Virus record (IMG/VR): IMGVR_UViG_3300038435_000021
Location: 1-44,607 of that record
Length of the DNA stretch: 44,607 bases
Direction: 5' to 3' (one strand)
DNA from: a virus
In this document: piece after piece, positions 31,180 through 39,714 of the stretch
How positions within the stretch are numbered: the stretch's first letter is position 1
Layout of the letters: every line of letters begins with the position of its first letter
Notes under the pieces: model-generated
Databases searched by the model: none
The model's input: the letters and a program-made list of their open reading frames with translations, nothing else
What the model was told of the DNA's origin: nothing
Program-made: the position numbers and the translations under genes

Positions 31180-31905
31180 TTACCAGTCATCCCACGAGTC
31201 AAAGGCGCTCTCCACCAACACTGGGCCTTCGCTCTCGCGAGGGCGATTGAGGCCCATGAGGCGCTTCTCCTCATCAACATACTCTTGTCGTGCGGTGATG
31301 TAGTCATCATGTTTGATAGCCCGAAGGGCGCGGTAGTGGGCATACAGGACTGCAAGGTCCAGCATCCACTCTGCCACACGAGACGGCTCATCCACCAGTG
31401 TGATCTCATCTGGCATAGACACGTATTGCAGGCGCACGTTGAATGATGCTCCAAACACAGGAGCAACGATGAGAGTACGAGTGCCCAAGGTGTAATACAG
31501 GTATGTGCCTGTGTCAGAATTCTGGGCGAGGCGGGAGGCCGTGAGCCATTCTGATGTGGTGGGGCGGGATTGGATGAGCTGCAACCCGTTGTCGAGGTCA
31601 GTTTGTGACGTTGGGCGAAGGCTCACAATCTCCAGACAATCAGGAGGCAACGTGAGTGTTGATCCCCCAGCGGTGGGAAGGAGTGAGGTGGTCGGTGTGT
31701 ACGTTTCCCCACGAATGGTTGACGCACTGTCAGTGCTCAATATGATCCGGTCAAACCAGTGTTGCCGCTGGGCACGTGTGGCATTGACCAACCTGACGAT
31801 ACCCTTGTTGATCCACCGCAAGAGTTTTGTATCACTCCAGTTTTGGGCCACAGGCTCATCAAGATCGTCCCGCACCTCTTCTACAAGGTCTGCTCCTGTT
31901 CGCAT
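31180..31905 (-). CDS. Head-tail adaptor / connector-like protein (241 aa)
   Basis: The N-terminus DLVEEVRDDLDEPVAQNWSD followed by TKLLRWINKGIVRLV is the pattern of short-tailed phage adaptor proteins (P22 gp4-like and tail tubular A-like) that bind below the portal. A beta middle (LTLPPDCLEIVSLRP) and a helical C-terminal part (RVAEWMLDLAVLYAHYRALR) follow. It lies directly before the nozzle-like gene. The family call is by recalled pattern. ATG at 31905 abuts the previous stop. Confidence 0.72.
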   Translation of the reverse strand: MRTGADLVEEVRDDLDEPVAQNWSDTKLLRWINKGIVRLVNATRAQRQHWFDRIILSTDSASTIRGETYTPTTSLLPTAGGSTLTLPPDCLEIVSLRPTSQTDLDNGLQLIQSRPTTSEWLTASRLAQNSDTGTYLYYTLGTRTLIVAPVFGASFNVRLQYVSMPDEITLVDEPSRVAEWMLDLAVLYAHYRALRAIKHDDYITARQEYVDEEKRLMGLNRPRESEGPVLVESAFDSWDDW

Positions 31906-32232
31906 TTACACCTCACACACCAGGAAGACATCTACAGCCCCAGTGGTCTGGGTAGCCCGTACTTGCAAACTCACACCGGTGGGACCGGGAATGGGCACTG
32001 TGGGCACCCCATTCGTCACCGTGGCAAGCACCATATGACGTGCACGATTGGGCACGGGTGAGCCCAGGATGTCCACTGAGAAGGCTGTGCCATACCCAAA
32101 GGCCCGCACGTTGCGCACCCCATTAGGGAGATAAATGAGATCGGAGTCATCACCCGTGGTCAAGTTGTTAATACGAAATGTGCGGATAGGTGAAGCAATA
32201 CCGTCTTCGTTATTCACTATTCGTGTTGCCAT
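31906..32232 (-). CDS. Small virion-associated protein (108 aa)
   Basis: Function not recognised. ATG at 32232 has AGGAG at 32236-32240 and overlaps the stop of the preceding gene (TAATG); a longer open frame to 32310 lacks a ribosome binding site. The sequence is beta-type and Thr/Val-rich (PVPNRARHMVLATVTNG; GVSLQVRATQTTGAVDVFLV), like small decoration or neck proteins. It sits between a trio of related small genes and the adaptor gene. Confidence 0.65.
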   Translation of the reverse strand: MATRIVNNEDGIASPIRTFRINNLTTGDDSDLIYLPNGVRNVRAFGYGTAFSVDILGSPVPNRARHMVLATVTNGVPTVPIPGPTGVSLQVRATQTTGAVDVFLVCEV

Positions 32233-32567
32233 TATCTCCTCATTCCTACTTCTACCGTCACGGTTTGGGCACCACCGAGGGCACTGAGGGTGATACGCAT
32301 GAGCCGACAAATACCCACACCCACTGCACTGAGAGCACTGCTTGTGGATGCATCCGTTACGGTTGCTGCCGTAAACCAGTTGGTGGCATCCTGACTCACT
32401 TCCACCAATGCTGTATACGTTTGTGCAGCAGAGCGTCTGCTCACGGCTGAGCCCAGGGTGTACGGGGGGAGTGGAATCACTTGTGTCACATCAGCAGCAG
32501 CGGTGAAGGTTGCGACAATGTTTGCGCCATTTTGGTCTACGCTTTGGTCTGTAATAGTTGCTGCCAT
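32232..32567 (-). CDS. Small decoration-like protein 1 of 3 paralogues (111 aa)
   Basis: This and the next two genes share a plan: an alternating N-terminal strand region, then Y-T-x-L-V-E-x-S-x-D-x-x-N-W (YTALVEVSQDATNWFTAATV) and a C-terminal R-I-T-x-x-A-x-G-G-A-Q strand pair ending in GMR. Beta-sandwich folds of this size serve as capsid decoration or neck proteins. The function is inferred from size, repetition and position among late genes only. Confidence 0.65.
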   Translation of the reverse strand: MAATITDQSVDQNGANIVATFTAAADVTQVIPLPPYTLGSAVSRRSAAQTYTALVEVSQDATNWFTAATVTDASTSSALSAVGVGICRLMRITLSALGGAQTVTVEVGMRR

Positions 32568-32571
32568 AAGA

Positions 32572-32928
32572 TTATCTGGTTGACCTCATTCCGAAGTTAC
32601 ACGTAATCGTTTGCACACCCCCTTGGGTGGTGAGCTTCCACCGGAAGAACCGCCACGGGGCCAACGCACCCACCACTGAACTTGTGGTAGGGGCCGCTTG
32701 AGTGATATTATGCACGGCGGTAATTGCGGACATATCAGCCAACGGCGATCCTTCAAGGCGCAAGTTGTAGTTTGACGCACCTGAACGCACCGTGTTAATT
32801 GCGTACAGTGGGATAAGGTGCATAGACGGGAGCACAAACACCGGTGACTCATCATTGAGTGTGTTCATTGTGAAGGACCAGTCTAGCGAGTCACGGTTGT
32901 AGTCATACAATGTAAGGATATAGGACAT
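32572..32928 (-). CDS. Small decoration-like protein 2 of 3 paralogues (118 aa)
   Basis: Start 32928 (MSYILTLYDYN) has GGAGG just upstream; the frame is open to 32976 without a ribosome binding site. The C-terminal half (LRLEGSPLADMSAITAVHNI, then FRWKLTTQGGVQTITCNFGM) is clearly related to its neighbours at 32232 and 32930, while the N-terminal half has diverged. Same inferred role as the neighbours. Confidence 0.65.
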   Translation of the reverse strand: MSYILTLYDYNRDSLDWSFTMNTLNDESPVFVLPSMHLIPLYAINTVRSGASNYNLRLEGSPLADMSAITAVHNITQAAPTTSSVVGALAPWRFFRWKLTTQGGVQTITCNFGMRSTR

Positions 32929-32929
32929 A

Positions 32930-33262
32930 TTACCTTCCTCCCCACCCTGTGTTAAGCTCAATGTACGACGCTCCACCTTGTGCTGTGTACCTGAATCGTA
33001 TGAACTTGGCAGGGTGTTGAATCACTGTGCCCACGGATGTTGCGGCATTGGTGTGAGTGAGCACTGTGTACCAGTTTGTGAGATCACTTGAGCCCTCAAC
33101 CAGTACGGTGTAGGTTACTGCGTTCTCCCTTTGGGAGAATGAGCGCATAAGGTATGCCCCTGTAATTTGATAGACATTCGATACATCGTTCAGTGCGCCC
33201 ATGCGAATGGTCACGTGCCCCCCTTCGGGGCCGTCACTATAATCCAACTCCGTCACTGCCAT
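32930..33262 (-). CDS. Small decoration-like protein 3 of 3 paralogues (110 aa)
   Basis: Start 33262 (MAVTELDYSDG) has GAGG upstream and overlaps the preceding gene; the longer frame to 33352 is a shadow of that gene. The shared segment reads YTVLVEGSSDLTNWYTVLTH, then FRYTAQGGASYIELNTGWGG. It forms with the two genes after it a tandem triplication. Discoidin- or Hoc-like surface attachment is possible; no ligand site is visible. Confidence 0.68.
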   Translation of the reverse strand: MAVTELDYSDGPEGGHVTIRMGALNDVSNVYQITGAYLMRSFSQRENAVTYTVLVEGSSDLTNWYTVLTHTNAATSVGTVIQHPAKFIRFRYTAQGGASYIELNTGWGGR

Positions 33263-33776
33263 GCGGCACCTCTTTCGTCGGCACGCCCTGTGCCTCCCTG
33301 GGGATAAACTCAACTTCCCCCAATTCCCTTTTGATTGGCATGTAATACTCACTGGTCATGTTGTACCAGCGGTCACTTTGTGCTTGTGCTTTCGCACGTT
33401 GCGCCTTGTCCTCTTGTTCTTGTACATACTCGGTAAAATACCGAGCCCCACCCCACCGCTCAAGATTGAAGTACTGCAGATTGCTCAGCAACACACTCTC
33501 AATGGGGGTGTGTGGAGGAAGTGCATCAATGGTGATGTACCCGTCGCGTGCTTGCACCCACTCATCCTTGAGCATCCCATTAGGCCAATATGGGGTAATG
33601 GTTGGCTCATACTTGCCCGCACTGTACTTGCGCTCAATGAGCCATCGTGCCTGAAAGGGTGACCATCGTATACGAATGCGCCCTTGGTCAAAGCGGTAGA
33701 GGCGTTGTAGGAAGTGTTTAGAGAAGGAAGCCGGGTCCTGGCTGGTACGTGCCCAACATTCTTTCCATTTTGCCAT
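33237..33776 (-). CDS. Hypothetical late protein (179 aa)
   Basis: Function not recognised. It is rich in Trp, Tyr and Arg (RLYRFDQGRIRIRWSPFQAR; RARDGYITID-like) in the first half, with a charged helical C-terminal half (YVQEQEDKAQRAKAQAQSD). It may be a head completion or minor capsid protein, given its place between capsid and connector genes. Its end overlaps the next gene's start by 26 bp. Confidence 0.65.
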   Translation of the reverse strand: MAKWKECWARTSQDPASFSKHFLQRLYRFDQGRIRIRWSPFQARWLIERKYSAGKYEPTITPYWPNGMLKDEWVQARDGYITIDALPPHTPIESVLLSNLQYFNLERWGGARYFTEYVQEQEDKAQRAKAQAQSDRWYNMTSEYYMPIKRELGEVEFIPREAQGVPTKEVPHGSDGVGL

Positions 33777-33778
33777 AA

Positions 33779-34324
33779 TTACACCTTTACCGCGCCAGCA
33801 ATATGCGCGGTTTCTGAAAAGCCGATTGCGTTATCTGCTGAGCCCTTCTTTGCTAGTGGTCGCGGTTCATTGGGACCGGGGGGTGGGAGTTTGTCCATCT
33901 TGAACACTGCGTGTTGCCCCGGCTCTGGGAGCGGATCTATGTCAGTTGCTACGAGGTCAATGGGGTAATCTTTCACAGGATCACCCGTCAACCCGTCTGT
34001 TGCCATTGGGATACCAAACTCCAGTGAGCCCTTTGGAACGATCCACTCCTTCACGTCTGGAGTGCCAATGTGCAAGTACTGGCCCTTCTTTACCGCATGT
34101 CGGGCAACTCCCTCCTCGAACACGGCAAACTTGTGCCCCTCAATGGTGTAGACTCGTGAGTCCCATTGAAACTCAAATGCCTTCGGTGAGCGGTTGTACA
34201 CCATGACCATACCGGGTGTGTCACTTACTTGTGACTCATTCGCCATATCGGCAAAGACCAACTGCCGCAATTGCGCAAGTTCCTCTTTGGTGAGCTTGTT
34301 TACCAGTGTAGCAATATCTGACAT
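33779..34324 (-). CDS. Hypothetical late protein (181 aa)
   Basis: Function not recognised. Residues 1-30 form a charged helix (IATLVNKLTKEELAQLRQLV). A beta domain follows (FEFQWDSRVYTIEGHKFAVF, QYLHIGTPDVKEWIVPKG) and a Pro-rich tail (KLPPPGPNEPRPLAKKG). It has no membrane segment. Late operon position suggests a structural or assembly role. AAGGAA precedes the ATG. Confidence 0.65.
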   Translation of the reverse strand: MSDIATLVNKLTKEELAQLRQLVFADMANESQVSDTPGMVMVYNRSPKAFEFQWDSRVYTIEGHKFAVFEEGVARHAVKKGQYLHIGTPDVKEWIVPKGSLEFGIPMATDGLTGDPVKDYPIDLVATDIDPLPEPGQHAVFKMDKLPPPGPNEPRPLAKKGSADNAIGFSETAHIAGAVKV

Positions 34325-34333
34325 AGGAATCCT

Positions 34334-34717
34334 TTACTTTGTTAAATGATTTAACTTACTATCAAGCCAGCGCTCGTAGAACGGAAGCACCTTGTGTAGG
34401 GTCACGGTGGAGAGTATCGCAATAAGCCCACTCACCCCCAACACGATGTCACTGTCTGGTTGTATCTCAAGATACCGCACAACGAGTGGGGATGTGAGGA
34501 TGCCCGTGGTTGCAGACACCCCGAACTTCAACGCATATTGGGGCATAGAGGTGGTATCAGTGGGGAGCAGCCCAATTGAGATCACTGCTCCCAGTGCGCT
34601 TCCCACGATACACAGTGCCCGCAAGTGGGCACTGTCCATAATGACCGGGGTCCCTTCCGCTGCAAGGCTTGCGCCGCCTACGAGCAACATGACGCACGCA
34701 ATAATTGCAATTGCCAT
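34334..34717 (-). CDS. Multi-span membrane protein, possible holin (127 aa)
   Basis: Hydrophobic segments near 2-19 (AIAIIACVMLLVGGASLA), 33-50 (LCIVGSALGAVISIGLL), 62-80 and 90-107 (IVLGVSGLIAILSTVTL) give three or four membrane spans with a short basic tail. Size fits class I holins, and the endolysin of this phage has no signal of its own, so a holin is required. The gene is far from the endolysin, which lowers certainty. The C-terminal codons for KLNHLTK are an exact 15-bp site. Confidence 0.6.
   Translation of the reverse strand: MAIAIIACVMLLVGGASLAAEGTPVIMDSAHLRALCIVGSALGAVISIGLLPTDTTSMPQYALKFGVSATTGILTSPLVVRYLEIQPDSDIVLGVSGLIAILSTVTLHKVLPFYERWLDSKLNHLTK
34341..34355 (-). repeat. 15-bp genome-wide site, copy 12 (exact), at a gene end
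   Basis: GTTAAATGATTTAAC lies 4 bp inside the stop codon of the membrane protein gene and encodes its last residues, LNHLT. Confidence 0.9.
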
Positions 34718-34721
34718 GGGC

Positions 34722-35111
34722 TTAGTGGGAGGCGGTCTTGACGTACAACTGACAGGTTACACCCTTCACGTTAGCCGCAGTACCGGCCATGGTGAGGGTC
34801 ACCCGATACGTGTGCCCCGGTAACAGGATGGCACTCTTGTTGCTATCCACTGTGGAGTCACTAAACACCGTGTCAGCAGTATCACACACGGCGCCAGTAA
34901 GGATGGTGTCGCTCGTGGTCACGTTGTACAGGACCGGGGTGAACTTGTCCGTGGTGTCCACTGCATCCGCACTGTACTGGAGTTCGATAATCTGGTACCG
35001 TCGCAGAGGTTTGAAGTAGAAAATACGAGTTGCAGCACCAGTGTCAATGGTCACATTGAGAATGGGCCATACAAGGTGGTCGGCATTATATACGCCACTA
35101 TCAGCGAGCAT
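34722..35111 (-). CDS. Hypothetical structural protein (129 aa)
   Basis: Function not recognised. It is a beta-rich, Thr/Asp/Val-rich protein (DADHLVWP-like start, IIELQYSADAVDTTDKFTPV, HTYRVTLTMAGTAANVKGV). The DAVDTTDKF and late strand pattern parallels the next gene's product (DGTDATDKFAVEV; STIRITVDESGTGTNVVGA), so the pair look like paralogues. Position beside the major capsid gene makes decoration or head-fibre roles likely. It lies 4 bp before the membrane protein gene. Confidence 0.65.
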   Translation of the reverse strand: MLADSGVYNADHLVWPILNVTIDTGAATRIFYFKPLRRYQIIELQYSADAVDTTDKFTPVLYNVTTSDTILTGAVCDTADTVFSDSTVDSNKSAILLPGHTYRVTLTMAGTAANVKGVTCQLYVKTASH

Positions 35112-35124
35112 AAGTTATCCTTTC

Positions 35125-35520
35125 TTATCGTGCGTAGGAGAAGGCGACATCGAATGATGCACCCACAACGTTTGTACCTGTCCCACTCTCATCTACCGTA
35201 ATGCGGATGGTGGACCCAGCGGGGATGGTGTTGTTCAGGGGTGAAGTGGAATCGGCAGTTTCCGTACTAGCAACAGCGTCAGCCGTAGCATTGGCCGCTG
35301 TGGTTGAGATCACCGTGAATCCGGCATCAGATGACCCTTTGCAGGCCACCTCAACAGCAAACTTGTCTGTGGCGTCCGTACCGTCCGCCGCAATATCCGT
35401 GTACTCCCAGGTGAGAGGCACACGGGTGTAGTAATAGAACAGCCGGTCAGCATCGGGGAGTGCTTGAATCGCACCGTGGATGTGCCGGAAGGGGTTATTT
35501 CGACTTTCGCGTGAAGGCAT
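35125..35520 (-). CDS. Hypothetical capsid-adjacent protein (131 aa), paralogue of next gene
   Basis: Function not recognised. A basic N-terminus (PSRESRNNPFRHIHGAIQ) is followed by a beta-rich domain with Thr/Ala runs (STTAANATADAVASTETADS). DATDKF and TGTNVVGASF parallel DTTDKF and TAANVKGVTC in the neighbouring gene. It is the first gene after the major capsid gene and its hairpin, a usual position for a decoration protein. AAAGGAG precedes the ATG. Confidence 0.65.
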   Translation of the reverse strand: MPSRESRNNPFRHIHGAIQALPDADRLFYYYTRVPLTWEYTDIAADGTDATDKFAVEVACKGSSDAGFTVISTTAANATADAVASTETADSTSPLNNTIPAGSTIRITVDESGTGTNVVGASFDVAFSYAR

Positions 35521-35535
35521 AGTCTCCTTTGAAGA

Positions 35536-35556
35536 GCACGGTGAGTATCACCGTGC
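35536..35556. terminator. Hairpin directly after the major capsid gene
   Basis: GCACGGTGA, loop GTA, TCACCGTGC: a perfect 9-bp stem 12 bp beyond the major capsid stop. On the minus strand it could partly terminate transcription or protect the 3' end of the capsid mRNA, raising capsid yield. There is no long U-tract. Confidence 0.6.
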
Positions 35557-35567
35557 CCATGGTCAGA

Positions 35568-36872
35568 TTACGCAACGTGACGACGGATTGCGCTTACTTG
35601 GGTCATGCCCGTGAGCTGCCCGTGTGCGTTGCATTTGTCGGTGGCAAGGTTTTCTGCGCTACGCCAGATGGACTCAAATGCGTCTTGGTCGGTTGAGGTC
35701 CAACGGAGAATGCCGTGCACATCCTCTGCCCATTCACCCGCGATAAGGACATAACGGTCAAGGCGGTTGCGGTTGATAGCCTTCAGCGAGCCAAGGCGGG
35801 CATCCTTATCAACGTGCATCGGCATACCGTTGTAGCTCACCGTCATTCCTTGCGGCTCAAGTCCAAGGTCAAACTGGCCTGGACCCTTAGAGGCTTGGAC
35901 AAACTGGCGCGTGGTGTCGATCGCACTGAGGTACGCCCGGCGCACGCTGTGATGACACAGGAAGTCAGTGATCGGTTCGCCGCTCACCTGGTTAATGGTG
36001 TCCGTGAGCTGTTGGAGTGCAGACAGCGAGAAGGCTGACGCACTAATCACCGTGGCCCCCCACAGTGGGTAGGTGGACCGTGAGACACCTTGGAACGTCG
36101 CAACGAGTGTACCATCATCGATGATACCATCGAGCCCCATGGGCTCGTTGTTATACGAGGTGTCACGGGTGAGGTTTCCAGTGGTCACGCCCAGGTTGGC
36201 CGCACGCACGATGTAGGCATTATCAGGTGCGTCCGCTGCGCTCACTGCCGAGGACAGAGTAATGGTTGCTCCACTATCTGTTTCCGTGGTGATACTGGAC
36301 ACCTGGCGTACTGCGTAGATGGTTGTGCCGTTGGTGATGGCAATAATCATACCGGGCTGAATATAGCGTGAGCCGTATCCATCTGCCGCAATACCACCAG
36401 GGGCGTCAAGGGTGAGGGCCGTAGTGCCACTACCTGCACCATCCACCAGGGCCAGAATACCCGTTCCAGTCCCGTTGACCATCCGGTTACGTTCGTCGGT
36501 CAGGTTGGCAACTAGTCGCGTCATGGCAAACTGGTTGGCACGCGCCCATGCGCCACGACTGGTGCGGGACACCTCCATAGCCTCTTTGGAGAACAGGATA
36601 CGACCACGAATCCACTTGACAGGAATGGACACCTGCACCGAGGTCTCATTTTGGGTATCAGGGAACACACCCAGCGCACCGTGAGCCATGAACGATTGTC
36701 CACGTTCCAGGACAATAGGGTGCTTCACTGCGCTTCCCTGCCACTCATCACTATTGCCTTCACCAAACAGCTTGAGGGCAACCACGTTGTCGTTGACCTG
36801 AGCAGTCATCTCAGGGGCGTACACTTCTTTCAACATCGCCGCATGGGCGATGCTATCATATATACTACTCAA
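35568..36872 (-). CDS. Major capsid protein (434 aa), TTG start
   Basis: Size, position after portal and scaffold, and segments such as RGQSFMAHGALGVFPDTQNE, IPVKWIRGRILFSKEAMEVS and DFLCHHSVRRAYLSAIDTTR fit a HK97-fold major capsid protein. An insertion-like Thr/Gly-rich region lies at about 140-250. The start codon is TTG (TTG AGT AGT ATA), with AAGGAG six bases upstream; no better ATG exists nearby. A TTG start is unusual for the most abundant virion protein. Fold assignment rests on context and general pattern. Confidence 0.82.
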   Translation of the reverse strand: MSSIYDSIAHAAMLKEVYAPEMTAQVNDNVVALKLFGEGNSDEWQGSAVKHPIVLERGQSFMAHGALGVFPDTQNETSVQVSIPVKWIRGRILFSKEAMEVSRTSRGAWARANQFAMTRLVANLTDERNRMVNGTGTGILALVDGAGSGTTALTLDAPGGIAADGYGSRYIQPGMIIAITNGTTIYAVRQVSSITTETDSGATITLSSAVSAADAPDNAYIVRAANLGVTTGNLTRDTSYNNEPMGLDGIIDDGTLVATFQGVSRSTYPLWGATVISASAFSLSALQQLTDTINQVSGEPITDFLCHHSVRRAYLSAIDTTRQFVQASKGPGQFDLGLEPQGMTVSYNGMPMHVDKDARLGSLKAINRNRLDRYVLIAGEWAEDVHGILRWTSTDQDAFESIWRSAENLATDKCNAHGQLTGMTQVSAIRRHVA

Positions 36873-36889
36873 ACACTATCTCCTTGTGC

Positions 36890-37666
36890 TTATTGGGGGA
36901 AAACGAGATCGTAATAATCCTTCGCTATTTCAAAGAACTTTTTGTGAGGTACTACCTTATTGTACTTCTCTTTGTTAACCTCGAATGCCTCCTTTACTGC
37001 CGTGTTATGTCCATCTCTTCCGCTCAGAAACGGCAACGTATTCTTCTTCTGCTTCGGCACATTGAGTGCCTCAAACATGCCTTCCTTCTCCATATCCTTC
37101 AATAACGATTTGACCACCCCCTTGTCTCCGTCTAGGAACTGTTGGAGTGCATCCGCATTGCTGGCAAGCTGGGCATTGACCATTTTGAGCACGGTGTTGA
37201 GGAACTTCTGCCCCTGAGCACTTTCCACTTCCGCACCGAGTGAGCCGGTCACGTACCTGGTGACCTCACGGCGTGATGCCTCTTGGGTGGAGTGCACATC
37301 CGACTTGTGTAACTTCGTCGTGCGCTCTTCCACTTTGTTCGTACGTGTCTCAAGTTCTCCCAGCTTGTCCAGGTCCTTCAAGTTGGGAAAGAGACGAAGA
37401 AGGATCTCTTTGGCCTTTTCATCGTCTTCGCTTCCACTACTATGTGTGGTCGTAGGAGCCGCTGCTTTGGGGGGCGTTGGTGTGCCGCTTTGTGGTGAGG
37501 ACTTGGCAAGGCGCACATAATCTTCAAGCACCTTGTCGAGATCATCGGGCTCAAGCCCAAGTGCCTCAAACCGTGCAAGCCGGTCCTCTCCGCCACTAGT
37601 ACCCTGTCCCCCTTCCTGGGGGGCTTCATATTTGTTAAATGATTTAACTTTTCCTGGTATGAACAT
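36890..37666 (-). CDS. Capsid scaffolding protein (258 aa)
   Basis: A highly charged, helical, low-complexity protein directly before the major capsid gene, the usual place for scaffold. It has a flexible Pro/Thr/Ser region (SGTPTPPKAAAPTTTHSSGS, about 55-75), a coiled-coil-like segment (ELETRTNKVEERTTKLHK) and a basic C-terminal region (PKQKKNTLPFLSGRDGHN) that could bind coat. Its ATG overlaps the portal stop (TAATG). Codons 8-12 (VKSFN) are an exact 15-bp site. Confidence 0.72.
   Translation of the reverse strand: MFIPGKVKSFNKYEAPQEGGQGTSGGEDRLARFEALGLEPDDLDKVLEDYVRLAKSSPQSGTPTPPKAAAPTTTHSSGSEDDEKAKEILLRLFPNLKDLDKLGELETRTNKVEERTTKLHKSDVHSTQEASRREVTRYVTGSLGAEVESAQGQKFLNTVLKMVNAQLASNADALQQFLDGDKGVVKSLLKDMEKEGMFEALNVPKQKKNTLPFLSGRDGHNTAVKEAFEVNKEKYNKVVPHKKFFEIAKDYYDLVFPQ
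37634..37648 (-). repeat. 15-bp genome-wide site, copy 13 (exact), at a gene start
   Basis: GTTAAATGATTTAAC within the first codons of the scaffold gene, read as Val-Lys-Ser-Phe-Asn, a different frame from the LNHLT/LNDLT copies. Confidence 0.9.
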
Positions 37667-39714
37667 TATTGTGTAGCTCCTTGAGATTGTGCGGTCAATT
37701 GTGCCGCCTGTTTCTGAACAATAAAAGCAAGGTGTTCCTGGGCGTGCATCCAGAACACTTGCTGTCGCTCCGGTGGTTGATCCTCAAATGCCTCCTCTTT
37801 CATCTCTTGGGTGTGGAACTGGAAGTGCAACTCATGGCTGTCCCATGGTTTGGTTGTCGGGTCGATCTTGTCATTGTAGAACCGATCATGCTCACGGGCA
37901 ATTTGCATCAAGTCTGCGCTCACTTGGGGGTTCAAATCGTCCATACCATATTGGGTGTAGATACGGTGGCGCATAATGGGGTCTTGCACGTCGAGCAACC
38001 CACCTTGAATGAAGAGGTCAAGTTGTGCCTGTTTCTCCAGTGGCGTCTTGGGTAGGGTGCCACCGACTTCTGTCCATATGTCCACTCCACCCTTGAGATC
38101 AACATCCTTGATCTTTTTCACGGTCCACCCTGCACTTTTCCCAAAGACACGCATGAAACGACCAGTGGGTTGTGAGGTGCGGAATATCTCAAGCATGACC
38201 GTCTGGATTTCACCACTTGCTACGGCAATGTTGGTGAGCACTTGCGATTGCCGTGCTTGTGCCGCTGCTTCCAGCTTCTCGATACCAAACCCAGTCTTGA
38301 CACTTAAGGGGCGCTCACCTCGTGTCAACTCTGGGATGCCTGCGAGTGAGTACATCTCCCGATCAATGCGCTCCAACCACAACACGATGGACTGTGGGAC
38401 CTCACGCCCCTCATCGCGTCGTGGGAAATGCTGGTTCGTGCGCTCAGGGTCAAAGAACAGGACCTGTCCCACGTTGCCCGAAGGATCACTCTCGGTACCA
38501 CGAGGGAGAATCCACACGGGGTTGGCAGTGCGCCCCAGGCACAGCTCACCGAGCCCTTCCACTCGATTGCGCATTCTCTGCTTTTCGATGAGATCGAACA
38601 TTGGAGAACGACCATAACATGAGCCCGGCGTGCGCTCGTACATCATATGCACAATGGGCAGGTACACCTTGCCCTCTTTGCTCACCCACTTGTATGGCTC
38701 TAGTGCGACAATCCGGTCTTGCCCAATCATGGTGGCCCAAAACCCATTTGGAAACTTGCGACACGGCTTGCACCATGCCTCAACCACGTCAACTTGGTCC
38801 ACCGGGGCTTCCTCACCAGTGGGTGCCGCATTGTGCAGGCCCGTGCGAAACCGTGCGTTCAGCTCCGTGCGCCGTAGTTGCGACAACTCATCGGTGATGT
38901 TGTAGGTGTCTCGCACCCATTGGGTAGCTTTACTGTGGATACGCACCACAAGAGGGCTCATATCAAATGATGGAAGGCTGTAGTCAAAGAACAGCTCAAA
39001 AGGATTGACCACTTCCATCGTCATACACCCTTGTGCTTTGAGTTCCTCCACTGGATCACCCTCTGGAGTCTGCTCTTCCATCATGGGAGCGGACACCCCA
39101 CGTTGTGCACACTCCGGGCACTCTGCATCATCTTCGTCGAAAGAAGAGTCTACCTGCTCTGTGTACGTACACGTGCCCCCAAACTTGCTATTCACACAGT
39201 ACAAGGTCTTTTGTGGGAGGAACTTCCCTGCTTCGTCATCAAACCCACTGAGGAAGAACACGTTGCCTGTGTACACCAACCAGGGCGTGGCTTCTGCACG
39301 TCGCTTCTGCCAATTGGTCTCATTCTCGATTGCCTTAATAACGCTGTTAGCAGCAACGGCAGAGCGTAAGTCATCAGCGTTGTTCGTCTGTGGTGCATAG
39401 GTGGTCCTTGGGTCATAGTTGAGAAGGGCAGAAATGAGAGTGGAGCCGCTCTCAGCATACTTGTTTGTTACCGGGCGTGGGAGTCGTTTGCGAATGTTGG
39501 TCTGTGTGAAGGTGCGACGCAACTCGTTGTATGACACCCACTGATGCCCACGTTGAAACAAGATGGAAGTGAACCACTCGCGTTCATACATCATGCGCCC
39601 ACGGCTCACCCGACTGACGAACTCGTTAATGTAGTGAGCTATTTCTTGCTTGTTTTTGGATACCTTGCGGTGGGACTTCTTCATAGTATTCAATACCACT
39701 GAGTTGGAGTTCAT
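37666..39714 (-). CDS. Portal protein (about 682 aa)
   Basis: Size and position after the large terminase fit a short-tailed phage portal. The N-terminal helix region (REWFTSILFQRGHQWVSYNE) with RPVTNKYAESGSTLISALLN is the typical portal start. Further on, PIVHMMYERTPGSCYGRSPM and LAGIPELTRGERPLSVKTGF match the conserved portal core. A four-Cys insert (FGGTCTYTEQVDSSF ... ECPECAQ, about 185-200) looks like a small zinc-binding site, which is unusual. The start at 39714 has AGGAGG 12 bases upstream; ATGs at 39735 and 39684 are alternatives. The start overlaps the small gene 39626-39799. Confidence 0.85.
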   Translation of the reverse strand: MNSNSVVLNTMKKSHRKVSKNKQEIAHYINEFVSRVSRGRMMYEREWFTSILFQRGHQWVSYNELRRTFTQTNIRKRLPRPVTNKYAESGSTLISALLNYDPRTTYAPQTNNADDLRSAVAANSVIKAIENETNWQKRRAEATPWLVYTGNVFFLSGFDDEAGKFLPQKTLYCVNSKFGGTCTYTEQVDSSFDEDDAECPECAQRGVSAPMMEEQTPEGDPVEELKAQGCMTMEVVNPFELFFDYSLPSFDMSPLVVRIHSKATQWVRDTYNITDELSQLRRTELNARFRTGLHNAAPTGEEAPVDQVDVVEAWCKPCRKFPNGFWATMIGQDRIVALEPYKWVSKEGKVYLPIVHMMYERTPGSCYGRSPMFDLIEKQRMRNRVEGLGELCLGRTANPVWILPRGTESDPSGNVGQVLFFDPERTNQHFPRRDEGREVPQSIVLWLERIDREMYSLAGIPELTRGERPLSVKTGFGIEKLEAAAQARQSQVLTNIAVASGEIQTVMLEIFRTSQPTGRFMRVFGKSAGWTVKKIKDVDLKGGVDIWTEVGGTLPKTPLEKQAQLDLFIQGGLLDVQDPIMRHRIYTQYGMDDLNPQVSADLMQIAREHDRFYNDKIDPTTKPWDSHELHFQFHTQEMKEEAFEDQPPERQQVFWMHAQEHLAFIVQKQAAQLTAQSQGATQ

